A DNA stretch of 37,572 nucleotides from M55B112 sp040903745. GTDB lineage: Bacteria; Bacteroidota; Bacteroidia; Bacteroidales; GCA-2748055. The DNA is taken from assembly GCA_040903745.1 (NCBI GenBank), contig JBBDUV010000052.1, positions 1 through 37,572 of the forward strand, read 5' to 3'. Shown here one piece after another: positions 17,110-25,222 of this stretch. The number at the start of each line of letters is the position of its first letter. Position 1 is the first letter of the stretch. The position numbers and the translations under genes were made by a program. A model generated the notes under the pieces. The model saw only the letters and a program-made list of their open reading frames with translations. It was not told the DNA's origin and ran no database searches.

Positions 17110-17484
17110 CTATAACCCGATAGCGTGTTTGAGTTCGGCAATTTGTGTATCCCAGAGATCCCTGGCATCATCAGTTTCACCTGGATCTGCAAAATCAGTA
17201 ACAATCAGAGCCAGCGCTCCGGTCAGTTCATCTTTTTGTATTCTGAATTCAAAAAAGGAATTTTCTTCCTCATCAAGCCACCTGAATCTTATATGGCTGT
17301 TGTCTTTTTTGGAAATTACCTCTGCAAATTGCTCTGTTCCATCCCAAACAAAAGAGAACAGGTCGTTTTTCAGGTTTACATCTTCGGCAAACCATTCGGC
17401 TAGTCCTGCCGGGGTACTTAATCGGTTATACAATACACGGGGGGAGGTATTAAATGTATACTCCAATTCAAATTTTTCGCTCAT
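17110..17484 (-). CDS. START-like (SRPBCC) domain protein
   Basis: I start this 125-aa protein at ATG 17484, because homologues start with a MSEKFELEYTF-like sequence; the frame stays open 34 codons further upstream (to 17586) with no conserved content. It is a single helix-grip fold: an N-terminal strand and helix (SPRVLYNRLSTPAGLAEWFA), a beta sheet (FSFVWDGTEQFAEVI, IRFRWLDE, FFEFRI), and a C-terminal helix (DLWDTQIAELKHAIGL). The family binds hydrophobic ligands, but no ligand is known for this branch. It is the first gene of the minus-strand operon, 68 nt ahead of the LptF/G gene, so it may be functionally linked with envelope biogenesis. AAGGAT immediately precedes the start. Confidence 0.85.
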   Translation of the reverse strand: MSEKFELEYTFNTSPRVLYNRLSTPAGLAEWFAEDVNLKNDLFSFVWDGTEQFAEVISKKDNSHIRFRWLDEEENSFFEFRIQKDELTGALALIVTDFADPGETDDARDLWDTQIAELKHAIGL

Positions 17485-17568
17485 ATCCTTAAAGGTTAGT
17501 ACGGCACAGTGAGTAAGATACGCAATATAACGAAAAACTTCCATTATTAAAACAGTTATTTTTCTGCT

Positions 17569-17680
17569 ACAGACATTTACAGACATTTCGCCCGCTACGG
17601 GGCTAGACCTGTCGCTCCTGGCGGAGCTGGTGGTGGTTTCATTAGTGGAATTTGGATGTATCAGCTACAGACCTGTCGCT
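17569..17680. repeat. Short repeated motifs in an intergenic stretch
   Basis: A perfect 10-bp tandem repeat (ACAGACATTT at 17569-17578 and 17579-17588) is followed by two copies of AGACCTGTCGCT (17605-17616 and 17669-17680). No coding frame or hairpin explains them. The rest of 17589-17798 shows nothing that I can name. Confidence 0.5.
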
Positions 17681-17798
17681 GAGGGAGCGCTCGTGCTTTT
17701 GAAAAGGTATCAAATAGCAAAAAATACCGTTGACTTGATTATTGTGGTAGAAAAGAAGTTTTTTCTCATGATGTTAATAATAAAAGGTTGTAAAAAAA

Positions 17799-18731
17799 CT
17801 ATTTAAGTTCTTTAATTTCAATGTCTTTAAACCAGATTCTATTTTCCGATTTTTTATGTAATTGAAGTGCAATCTGCCCGATCAATCCTGTTCTTTGCTT
17901 TTGGTGTGCCTTGTCATCTAAAACCCCGGCTCCATCATAATCGGATACAACTATGTTGTTGACAATGGTTTTTATGTGCGTGCCCCGACATATGATGGTC
18001 ATATCGTTCCATCCCGATTCCTCGTCTTCCCAATAAAATATAACCCTTTTAGGGGCGTGCGTCTCCTTATCGATTTTCCAGTCAGGCAGGGAAGGGTTGA
18101 TCCACCGTTTCACATTTCTGGTTTCATCGTATATGAAACCATTTCGCCATGGGTTTGTGGGGTCTATGTCCACCTGTGGTCCGTCAAGCCACCCGGCATG
18201 TCCGTAGTCATCCACAACGGCCACTTTGTCGTAGCGGCTGCGGATCTGAACTCCTGAATTACCGGAACTTTCGCGAGAAACCATAAACTTTAGACGCAAT
18301 TCAAAATCGTCAAATTCCTTTTCATTATCCTTCTCCTGACACATTACCTGCCATCCATGTAGATTTTCTCCGTTAAAAAGTTTTTCCCAGGTATGGTTAG
18401 ATGAAAAAACCTCGATCGATGTCAGGTTCCCTCCCCCTCTATTGGGGCTACCCGCGGCAATGAATATTTTATCGTTGTAAAGTACAGCGCCAGCACTGCC
18501 CCTCTGCCTGTTTTCCGGAATTTCAGGCCCCTCTTTCCAAGTATCGGTTTCAGGGTAATAAATCCATATATTTTTCATGGGTGGTTCCTTGGGATATCTA
18601 TCCGTCATGGCTCCGATTAAATAGATGGCATCTATGGTTGACCAACGGTACTCAGATAAATTCTCCACCTGACTTTTAATGGGTAAATAAAAACAAATAA
18701 CAATCGTTAACGTAATAAATGTATGTTTCAT
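17799..18731 (-). pseudogene. Kelch/DUF1080 fusion protein with internal in-frame deletions (probable remnant)
   Basis: The 310-aa open frame starts with a signal peptide (1-21). Residues 31-111 form part of a Kelch repeat region (AIYLIGAMTDRYP, EIPENRQRGSAGAVLYNDKI). At about 113 the sequence jumps to a DUF1080 domain of the 3-keto-disaccharide hydrolase family: TWEKLFNGENLHGW, then after about 10 residues FDDFELRLKF, GNSGVQIRSRYD, and a C-terminal strand IWFKDIEIKEL. In this family roughly 30-40 residues (a W-x-V-x-x-G strand and the DYVWL-type strand) normally separate the first two blocks; here they are missing. The Kelch part also covers only about two blades. The frame is uninterrupted, so expression is possible, but I think this is a deletion-fused remnant of two secreted sugar-handling genes. 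Confidence 0.6.
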
Positions 18732-18827
18732 ATTTTAGCTCTCTTTTGATTTGTAAATAATTATCGGATCGTTTAATCCTCCTGTTCTATGGATTTAGCT
18801 GGTATTCTGAATTGCAGACAATGTGGA

Positions 18828-19499
18828 TTACCTCAGAAAGGGTGCGGAACCAGCATCCACAGGCTCAATATACGTTTTGTTTAAAACAAATTTATCAAAT
18901 GAGAAGCCATCTTCCCGCATCGAAAATGAGATGGTGTGTCTGCCGGGTTCATCAATATCCAGGTAGATTAATTCAGGAACACCACAGTGGACCTCTTCTG
19001 TACGTTGTTTACTGGCCCATGTCCACTGGTTTTTCCCTTCACACCACTGCATTCGCTGACCGCTCTCCGGCCATGTTCCGTTTAGTCCGACATGTATACC
19101 ATTGTCCTCTGAATTCTGTGAGTGGGCCCTTACCCATACATAATATCTTCCGGGATTATTGAACTGGACCAGGTAACTTACTATTCCGATTAGCCCGGGT
19201 TGTGGCGAGAAATTTTCATCGCGGCGAAGTGGATCCTGGTGTGATTTCCTGGTATCGGGCAATATGGTAATATAGGCGTTGCCACTCGCTTCTGATGCGT
19301 GATTGTTCGCTTCATCGAAATATAGTAACGGGTTTGCCTTCTCTGTCACCAAATACCATTTTCGCAATGTAGTATTAGTTTGCTCAAAAAAGTGTTCAGC
19401 TTCCACAGCCACAACGCCATCAATTTCTTCAAAAACCTGTCCTTTCATTGAGCAGGGCAGAAGAATTAGAAGTGTTAATCCAATAAATAAATGTTTCAT
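18828..19499 (-). CDS. Secreted galactose-binding-like (CBM-type) domain protein, possibly truncated
   Basis: The 223-aa protein has a signal peptide (1-20, ending SMKGQ) and one beta-sandwich domain: VVAVEAEHFF, SGNAYITILPDTR, NNPGRYYVWVRAHS, DNGIHVGLNGTWPESGQ, YLDIDEPGRHTISFSMREDG, FSFDKFVL. This AEHF...GRYYVWVRA...FSMREDGFEFD arrangement is the CBM-like domain found as an N- or C-terminal module of secreted sugar-acting proteins and sulfatase-like proteins in Bacteroidota. Here it stands alone, with no catalytic domain, and ends with ...NKTYIEPVDAGSAPF. It lies 96 nt ahead of the Kelch/DUF1080 fusion on the same strand, so they are probably one transcription unit. Either it is an independent binding protein or the surviving part of a larger enzyme. 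Confidence 0.65.
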   Translation of the reverse strand: MKHLFIGLTLLILLPCSMKGQVFEEIDGVVAVEAEHFFEQTNTTLRKWYLVTEKANPLLYFDEANNHASEASGNAYITILPDTRKSHQDPLRRDENFSPQPGLIGIVSYLVQFNNPGRYYVWVRAHSQNSEDNGIHVGLNGTWPESGQRMQWCEGKNQWTWASKQRTEEVHCGVPELIYLDIDEPGRHTISFSMREDGFSFDKFVLNKTYIEPVDAGSAPFLR

Positions 19500-19647
19500 G
19501 ATTGCTTTCTTTAATTAATTGCGTCCAATCTTATTACAGTCTCTCTTTTTTAATAACTTCAAGTGCCTTTTCTTTTCTTTTCAATACTTACAAAAGAAAC
19601 GAATCAATCAATATCAACCATCTCGCGTTGATTAGAATTTAAGTGAT

Positions 19648-19677
19648 TTTGAAGATAATACAGAATTATTATCTTTG
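19648..19677 (+). promoter_or_regulatory. Bacteroidota-type promoter for the racemase-MFS unit
   Basis: TTTG at 19648-19651 (-33), an 18-nt spacer, then TATCTTTG at 19670-19677, a perfect TAnnTTTG -7 box. The start codon ATG 19750 lies about 70 nt downstream. The box geometry is identical to that at 22685-22714. Confidence 0.65.
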
Positions 19678-19749
19678 AAAACAAAATTATCAGATAATGA
19701 TGGATTACTTGAGAATTGTGAACTTTGTAAACCAATAAAGACAAAAATC

Positions 19750-20403
19750 ATGATAACAGTTGTAGCCATTCATACAGCTACCCCGATGGTAGAACCGACG
19801 AGGGAATTATTTATGAAGCACCTACCTGAAGTGAGGCTGGTCCATATAGTTGACGATACACTGATTCAGGACGTCATTGGAGCGGGTAAGGTGCCAGATG
19901 AAGTAAAGGAACGCCTGCTAACATATTATAATTTGGCCTTGAATGCCGGGGCAGACCTGATCTTCAACACCTGCTCTTCGGTCGGGGATGTGGCGATGGA
20001 AGCGAAGAGCTCATTTCAGATTCCCCTGATTAAGATCGATGACCCAATGGCGGAGGAGGCGGTAACCACCGCTGAACGTATCGGTGTACTGGCTACCCTG
20101 TCCTCCACGTTAAATCCTACGGTTCGGCTACTTAGGTCATTTGCCGGGGAGCGTGGCAAAAAGATCGAGATCCGTGAAGGGCTGGCTGAAGGGGCTTTTG
20201 AGGCAGCACTTTCGGGCGATCGGGAACGGCACGACCGGCTGATAATGGAAGCGGCCGTGAAACTGGCCAGAGATGTGGAGGTATTCGTGCTGGCCCAGGG
20301 CTCCATGGCCCGGATGGAAAAACAACTCGAACTGGAAACGGGGATCAGGGTCCTTTCCAGTCCGGAGCGTGCGGTACTGAAGATCAAAAAAATACTGGAA
20401 TAA
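19750..20403 (+). CDS. Asp/Glu racemase superfamily protein
   Basis: The 217-aa protein starts at ATG 19750 (MITVVAIHTATPMVEPTREL). An in-frame TTG at 19675 lies on top of the promoter -7 box, so it is rejected. Fold features: an N-terminal Thr/Pro-containing strand loop (IHTATPMVEPT), the block IFNTCSSVGD with Cys75 as the first catalytic cysteine, and a C-terminal block FVLAQGSMARM where a second cysteine is expected in two-base racemases. That position is Gln/Ser-containing here, so a conventional racemase reaction is doubtful; an isomerase, decarboxylase or hydrolase-like use of the fold is possible. It is followed after 13 nt by an MFS transporter gene, suggesting that it acts on an imported acid. 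Confidence 0.75.
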   Translation: MITVVAIHTATPMVEPTRELFMKHLPEVRLVHIVDDTLIQDVIGAGKVPDEVKERLLTYYNLALNAGADLIFNTCSSVGDVAMEAKSSFQIPLIKIDDPMAEEAVTTAERIGVLATLSSTLNPTVRLLRSFAGERGKKIEIREGLAEGAFEAALSGDRERHDRLIMEAAVKLARDVEVFVLAQGSMARMEKQLELETGIRVLSSPERAVLKIKKILE

Positions 20404-20416
20404 AGCAGGGAGTCTG

Positions 20417-21655
20417 ATGAAGAAAAGGAGTGTAGTATTAATCCTGCTGTCTGCCCTCGGGGTGATCACTTTCCTGGACAGGATCAACATTTCGGTAGCG
20501 GGCGATAGCATCATGCGGGACCTGGGACTTACAGAATCCCAATGGGGCTGGGTCCTGAGCATTTTCATTCTTTCCTATAGCCTGTTCCAGATCCCGATGG
20601 GGGTATGGGGCGATCGTTCCGGCCAGCGGAACGTCCTGGCATTCATTGTTATATGGTGGTCAATTTTTACCGGCATGACTGGCATGGCCGGAAGCTTTAT
20701 GGCGCTGCTCCTGATTCGGTTCATGTTTGGATTGGGAGAAGCCGGAGCCTACCCCAATATGACTGGGACCATTGGCAGATGGTTCCCGGCAAAGGAGACA
20801 GGAAAGGCACAGGGCTACATATGGGCTGCCAGCCGGTTCGGTGGGGCCCTGGCCCCCATTACCGTGATCCCCATGATGGCATGGATGGGATGGAGAGTTA
20901 CATTTATGGTGTTCGGAATCCTGGGTGTAATTTGGGGGATTATATGGTACTTCTGGTACCGGGACCGCCCTAAGGAGATCAGGGGAATATCCCTGGAAGA
21001 ACTGTCAGAGATCAGTGCCCGAGACACACGACAGGAGAAGATCAAGGTACCATGGAAAAAGATTGTACGTAACCGCCAATTCTGGCTCATCTTATCCATG
21101 TACTGGTTCTATGTTTGGGGTTCCTGGTTCTTTTTCTCCTGGTTCCCCACATTTCTGGAAAGGGGCCGGGGATTTTCAAAAGCGGAATTGACCTATGCCG
21201 TCGCTGTCCCCTTCCTGATGGGAGTGATCGGGAATATCGCTGGGGGCTACCTAAGTGACAGATTCTCATCCAGGTTAGGGTTGAAGACTGGAAGGAGGTT
21301 GCTGGGTTCGGGCGGACTGGCTGTTGCGGCGGTGTTAATGTTCCTGGGAGGGTTTATCCCGGGTAAGCTGGAGGTATTTATCCTGTTCTCGCTCTGTTTC
21401 GGGGTGATGGATCTGATGCTTCCCAGTGCCTGGGCAGTGTGTTTAGATGTGGGAAAAAGACATGCGGGAGCGATTTCCGGGGCCATGAATACAGCCGGGA
21501 ACCTGGGTGGGTTCGTATGCGCCACTGTATTCGGTTATGTAGTGCAAGCCACCGGAAACTACAACGCACCCATCTATATCATTGCAGCCATGATGTTCAT
21601 CAGTGCCCTTCTCTTCCTGCGGATCAATCCGGAAAAACCGCTAGATACTAGTTGA
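20417..21655 (+). CDS. MFS transporter, ACS (anion:cation symporter)-like
   Basis: The 412-aa protein has 12 predicted membrane helices. The first helix carries the DRINISVAGDSIMRDLGL motif typical of ACS-family hexuronate/galactonate/phthalate-type carriers, followed by LSYSLFQIPMGVWGDRSGQR in the loop between helices 2 and 3, and GLGEAGAYPN in helix 4. It likely imports an organic acid (for example a uronate or aldonate) in symport with a cation. The start has AGGGAGTCTG upstream, 14 nt after the racemase-like gene, so they share a transcript. The next gene on the plus side is 1.3 kb away, and the TIM-barrel gene at 21729 is convergent. Confidence 0.88.
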   Translation: MKKRSVVLILLSALGVITFLDRINISVAGDSIMRDLGLTESQWGWVLSIFILSYSLFQIPMGVWGDRSGQRNVLAFIVIWWSIFTGMTGMAGSFMALLLIRFMFGLGEAGAYPNMTGTIGRWFPAKETGKAQGYIWAASRFGGALAPITVIPMMAWMGWRVTFMVFGILGVIWGIIWYFWYRDRPKEIRGISLEELSEISARDTRQEKIKVPWKKIVRNRQFWLILSMYWFYVWGSWFFFSWFPTFLERGRGFSKAELTYAVAVPFLMGVIGNIAGGYLSDRFSSRLGLKTGRRLLGSGGLAVAAVLMFLGGFIPGKLEVFILFSLCFGVMDLMLPSAWAVCLDVGKRHAGAISGAMNTAGNLGGFVCATVFGYVVQATGNYNAPIYIIAAMMFISALLFLRINPEKPLDTS

Positions 21656-21659
21656 GCAC

Positions 21660-21674
21660 CGCGGGAAATCCGCG
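21660..21674. terminator. Small GC hairpin between convergent genes
   Basis: CGCGG (21660-21664) pairs with CCGCG (21670-21674) around GAAAT. It sits in the 73-nt space between the convergent MFS and TIM-barrel genes. Only a short T-rich tail follows, so termination is weakly supported. Confidence 0.3.
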
Positions 21675-21728
21675 TTCTGAATAATAGAAATTTTGCAATA
21701 CCGTCCCTGTAAGAGCAGCCTTATATAG

Positions 21729-22538
21729 TCACAGTGACTTTACATAAGACATGCTTTCCTTTACCCACCTGTCTTCAAGGTCCATGGTTCGCTCAATGGT
21801 CCTATCGAAAGGTGGCCAGAGCTCCAGAATAATGGAGGGGGTCAGACCCTCACTTTTCATATGGTCCAGGATCCATGGTAGGGAGAGGTCTCCCTGACCT
21901 GCTGGACGACCTTCCACGCTGAACCCCATCAATGTTTCGGAGCGGCGGATAGTGACATCCTTGAAATGGAAGTTTCCGCAGTATCGGATCATTTTCCCCA
22001 GAAAGTATTCCGGTCCTTCCATAGCTCCCAGGGCATTTGCCAGATCGATGCACATTCGGAAACGGGGATGACCGATCCGCTCCATCAATCCGGCATATTC
22101 CTCTGCCTGGAAGGCTTCTGTATTTTCCAGTACCATGGTAACTCCCCGCCTTTCAAAATCGGGTAGCACCGCAGCGATCAGCTCTTCTACCTCCTTCATC
22201 ACTGCATTGCTGCCGAAAAAAGCAGGCAGCACCCTCAGGATGGGTGATCCCAGAAATCCTGCTATCTCCAGCATGCGGAGCAGATGGTCCCTCTGGATAT
22301 CCTTTGTGCCCACCTCGATTGATATCCCCCGGGAAACTGAAAAATCCCGCAACTCCTCCAACTGCTGCTCTGTGAGATTTTCCAGGGGCAAGTTGTCGGC
22401 GATCTGTACCAGGTCCGCTCCATGCTCCACTGCTTTCTGCAGAAGCTCCAAGGCGGTCATCTTTTTTTCGGGTATGGGACCCTTAGCTACCCCCACGCTC
22501 CAGGGATAGCACCATGAAGATATTCCGAATTTGAACAT
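21729..22538 (-). CDS. Sugar phosphate isomerase/epimerase (TIM barrel)
   Basis: I place the start at ATG 22538 (MFKFGISSWCYPW), giving 269 aa; an upstream ATG at 22568 is in frame, but the first conserved strand begins at FKFGISSW. The protein is a xylose-isomerase-like (AP_endonuc_2) TIM barrel: GADLVQIADNLPLENL, GISIEVGTKD, VTMVLENTEAF (metal Glu), RMCIDLANALG (metal Asp), FHFKDVTI (metal His region) and IILELWPPFD. Such proteins epimerise or isomerise sugars or sugar acids. It is convergent with the MFS gene and divergent from the lipoprotein/MFS operon. Its substrate may belong to the same pathway as the flanking racemase-MFS pair, but this is inference. Confidence 0.82.
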   Translation of the reverse strand: MFKFGISSWCYPWSVGVAKGPIPEKKMTALELLQKAVEHGADLVQIADNLPLENLTEQQLEELRDFSVSRGISIEVGTKDIQRDHLLRMLEIAGFLGSPILRVLPAFFGSNAVMKEVEELIAAVLPDFERRGVTMVLENTEAFQAEEYAGLMERIGHPRFRMCIDLANALGAMEGPEYFLGKMIRYCGNFHFKDVTIRRSETLMGFSVEGRPAGQGDLSLPWILDHMKSEGLTPSIILELWPPFDRTIERTMDLEDRWVKESMSYVKSL

Positions 22539-22684
22539 AAGTTGTATATTTAAATTCCAGTATGCCAAAGTGACCGAATCGGTTTATGGCTGGTGTTTAT
22601 TTAACCATTGTTAATCCAATGATAGCAATTTTTTCTACACAAATGTAAAAGAGCGCGAAAATCGAGTGATTTTTATTCGTGAAT

Positions 22685-22714
22685 TTTGAGGAAAAAATAT
22701 ACTTCTTATATTTG
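22685..22714 (+). promoter_or_regulatory. Bacteroidota-type promoter for the lipoprotein/MFS/kinase operon
   Basis: TTTG at 22685-22688, 18-nt spacer, TATATTTG at 22707-22714 (perfect TAnnTTTG). The ATG of the first gene lies at 22745, about 30 nt after the -7 box. Confidence 0.65.
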
Positions 22715-22744
22715 TCATGTATAAACAGACTTACAATATTCAAA

Positions 22745-22951
22745 ATGAGAATTATTAAATTAAAGAAACAATTTAGTGCAAACACTCAGATTTTTTCCAC
22801 CCTTTTCGCTTTTCTGTTTCTCATCTTTGGAGCTTGTAACGAAACATCTGAAGAGTCGGAACAACCAAAGGAGCGTAGAACCAAAGTAATCATTGAATCG
22901 CCCATGTACGAAAATCCGTGGTGGTTGTATGGAGGGGCGAGAAGAAATTAA
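22745..22951 (+). CDS. Small predicted lipoprotein (68 aa), first gene of the operon
   Basis: The frame gives 68 aa from ATG 22745. Residues 1-30 are a charged then hydrophobic signal (TQIFSTLFAFLFLIFGA) ending in a lipobox-like FGAC with Cys31, and the mature part (about 38 aa) contains ETSEESEQPKERRTK, then PMYENPWWLYGG. It is too short to be a binding protein and has no homologue that I recognise. An upstream extension to 22679 would place coding sequence over the promoter, so I reject it. It may be a real small lipoprotein or the shortened first part of a larger lost gene. The MFS gene follows 46 nt later. Confidence 0.5.
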   Translation: MRIIKLKKQFSANTQIFSTLFAFLFLIFGACNETSEESEQPKERRTKVIIESPMYENPWWLYGGARRN

Positions 22952-22997
22952 ATAATTTTTTTTATATATTTAAACTTCATACTTATACATTCCAGTC

Positions 22998-24272
22998 ATG
23001 ACTAAAAAAATCAGCATTCCCGCAAGAGCATTTCTCGTGTTTCTAACCTTTTTACACACGGTGAATCTATACATTGACCGGGCCGCTATTTCAGCCGGCA
23101 GAAATTCGATGGTAGCTGATCTTGGTCTTACCGATATACAATTTGGCTGGGCAATGGCTGTGTTTACCCTCGGATACGCTTTGTTTCAAACCCCTACAGG
23201 GTATTTTGCCGATCAGCGGGGGCCTCGGTTTGTGCTTACAGCCATTATCATTTTCTGGTCTTTTTGTACAGCACTTACCGCTTCTGTCAAGAATTTTGTA
23301 CAATTAATTATAGTTCGCTTTATATTCGGAGCAGGCGAAGCAGGCGCATTTCCGGCTTTATCGAAGGTAGTTTATAATTGGTTTCCTTTAAAAGAGAGAG
23401 GAATTGTTCAGGGCATTAATTTCTCAGGTTCGCGAATTGGCGCTGCTTTTACATTGCCCCTGGTTGCCTGGATGATTTCAGAAATCGGATGGCGCTGGTC
23501 TTTTGTAATTATAGGGATGGTGGGAGCTGCATATGCCATATTCTGGTATTTTGTTTTCCGTGACAAGCCAGAAGATTCAAAATGGATCAGCGAAAATGAA
23601 AAAGAATTTATCATTAAAAACAGACAACAGCCAACTGTTGGTGAATTGCCTCCGTTTTCGCTGCGTGTTCTTCTCAAATCCAGAAACATGTGGCTGGCTA
23701 TGGGGCAGTATATATGCAGCAACTTTACGTTTTATTTCACATTAACCTGGATGTTGCCCTATATTGCCGACAGGTTCCATGTTGATATTGTTCAGGCCGG
23801 CATGTATTCCATGTTTCCACTCCTCTCCGGTGCTCTCGGCAATTGGTTCTCCGGTTGGCTGGTTGATCTCATTTATACCCGTAAACAAAACATGAAACTC
23901 TCCAGACGTATTCCTGCTATTATCGGTTTCTCCCTGGCAGCCTTGGGTATGGTTATGGTTACAATGGTTCAAAGCCCTGTTATAGCTGTATTATTTATGT
24001 CAATTGCGATTTTCGGCGCCGACATGACATTAAGCCCGTCATGGTCGTTTTGTATCGACATTTCGAAAGAACGCGCCGGCGTTATTTCCGGAACTATGAA
24101 TATGGCAGGAAATCTGGGCGCTTTTGTTACTATTATTGCCTATCCATATTTGTTTGCAGCAACCAACAGTCACGTGCCATTCTTTTATATATGTGCAATA
24201 CTGTCAGTGTCGGCAATAATCATGTGGTCGTTTATGAATCCCAACAAAGCGCTGTTTACCCATGTGCAATAA
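22998..24272 (+). CDS. MFS transporter, ACS-like (second copy)
   Basis: The 424-aa 12-helix carrier shares the ACS pattern with the MFS gene at 20417: YIDRAAISAGRNSMVADLGL in helix 1, TLGYALFQTPTGYFADQRGP, GAGEAGAFPALSKVVYNWFP, and a late helix with SGTMNMAGNLGAFVT. Overall residue identity between the two is clearly partial, and their base usage differs (this one is more A+T rich), so they do not look like a recent duplication. It begins the enzymatic part of the operon, 26 nt ahead of a TIM-barrel isomerase gene. Substrate probably a short sugar or sugar acid. Confidence 0.88.
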   Translation: MTKKISIPARAFLVFLTFLHTVNLYIDRAAISAGRNSMVADLGLTDIQFGWAMAVFTLGYALFQTPTGYFADQRGPRFVLTAIIIFWSFCTALTASVKNFVQLIIVRFIFGAGEAGAFPALSKVVYNWFPLKERGIVQGINFSGSRIGAAFTLPLVAWMISEIGWRWSFVIIGMVGAAYAIFWYFVFRDKPEDSKWISENEKEFIIKNRQQPTVGELPPFSLRVLLKSRNMWLAMGQYICSNFTFYFTLTWMLPYIADRFHVDIVQAGMYSMFPLLSGALGNWFSGWLVDLIYTRKQNMKLSRRIPAIIGFSLAALGMVMVTMVQSPVIAVLFMSIAIFGADMTLSPSWSFCIDISKERAGVISGTMNMAGNLGAFVTIIAYPYLFAATNSHVPFFYICAILSVSAIIMWSFMNPNKALFTHVQ

Positions 24273-24298
24273 ATTAAAATGAAGAATAGAATAAAAAT

Positions 24299-25162
24299 AT
24301 GAAATTAGCTTTAAATACACTGGTTTACGAAGTGGGCGACAAAGGCCCGGAAGAATCCTTAAGATCAGCGGTTAATTATGGATTCCGTTACATAGAATAT
24401 GCAGGCATCAGAAAAGGGAATCCACTGACAATGACCAAAGAGCAGAGAAAAGAAGCCGTCCGTATTGTGAAGGATAACGGCATTCATAGCACACAAATGC
24501 TGATGGTGGCCACAAAAGATTCAGCCCATCCCGATCCGAAAAAGCGTGATGCCGTTTTCGATTATATGAAAGCCTGTGCCGATTACCAGATGGAACTTGG
24601 TGGACGACAACTATTGGTTTGCTGGGGCGGAGGTCTTTACGAAATGGGTACTTCCCCCGAACAATCCTGGTTATACATGGTTGAAAATGTGGGTCGGTTT
24701 GCTGAATGGTGTCTCGACAAAAATTTGCTGGTAGGCATAGAACTTGACCCGCATGTTTATTTCATCTGCAATAATACATACAAACTGGCAAAGGCCATTG
24801 AAGATATTGGTTTGCCCAATGTATATCCAAATGTGGATGTGGGACACCTTGTAATTACACGGGAGGAGCCCGAACAACTGGAAAAACTAAAAAGCAGGAT
24901 GCTGCATGTTCATTTAAGCGAAACCGAGAGTTTTGCCCACACCAACAGCATTCTCGGTACCGGCGCTGTTCCGTTCAGGCAGTATGTGGACAAGTGCCTT
25001 GAACTGGGCATTGAGGAAAACTGTGCCAAACTGGAAGAACCCTGTGTGGCCGGCATTGAAATGGGCAGCGAGGCAAGCGGTGGTTTTGTTGAAAATCCGG
25101 ATTACTGGGTGGAGGAAAGCCTAAAATTTCTGGAGAGAGAATTGCCGTATGTTACCAGGTAA
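24299..25162 (+). CDS. Xylose-isomerase-like TIM-barrel epimerase/isomerase
   Basis: The 287-aa protein starts MKLALNTLVYEVG. Metal-site blocks of the family: GIELDPHVYF (Glu), YPNVDVGHLV (Asp and His), MLHVHLSETE and AKLEEPCVAG (Glu). These match sugar isomerases/epimerases such as the D-tagatose 3-epimerase group, which act on ketoses by an enediol mechanism with a divalent metal. It sits between the MFS gene and the RpiB-like gene (60-nt gap), so it may isomerise the imported sugar before or after phosphorylation. The exact substrate is unknown. Confidence 0.83.
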   Translation: MKLALNTLVYEVGDKGPEESLRSAVNYGFRYIEYAGIRKGNPLTMTKEQRKEAVRIVKDNGIHSTQMLMVATKDSAHPDPKKRDAVFDYMKACADYQMELGGRQLLVCWGGGLYEMGTSPEQSWLYMVENVGRFAEWCLDKNLLVGIELDPHVYFICNNTYKLAKAIEDIGLPNVYPNVDVGHLVITREEPEQLEKLKSRMLHVHLSETESFAHTNSILGTGAVPFRQYVDKCLELGIEENCAKLEEPCVAGIEMGSEASGGFVENPDYWVEESLKFLERELPYVTR

Positions 25163-25222
25163 ACACCTGACTTAATTAATTTTAAAGGTCATTTAATCCA
25201 TAGTAACTCTAATCTTGTAAAA

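Noticed and set aside
17569..17680. Tandem short repeats as a CRISPR array
   Set aside because: Only two copies of each 10-12-bp unit, no spacers of uniform length and no cas genes.
19675..19749. Upstream TTG start for the racemase-like gene
   Set aside because: It overlaps the perfect TATCTTTG -7 box; the extra 25 residues have no conserved character.
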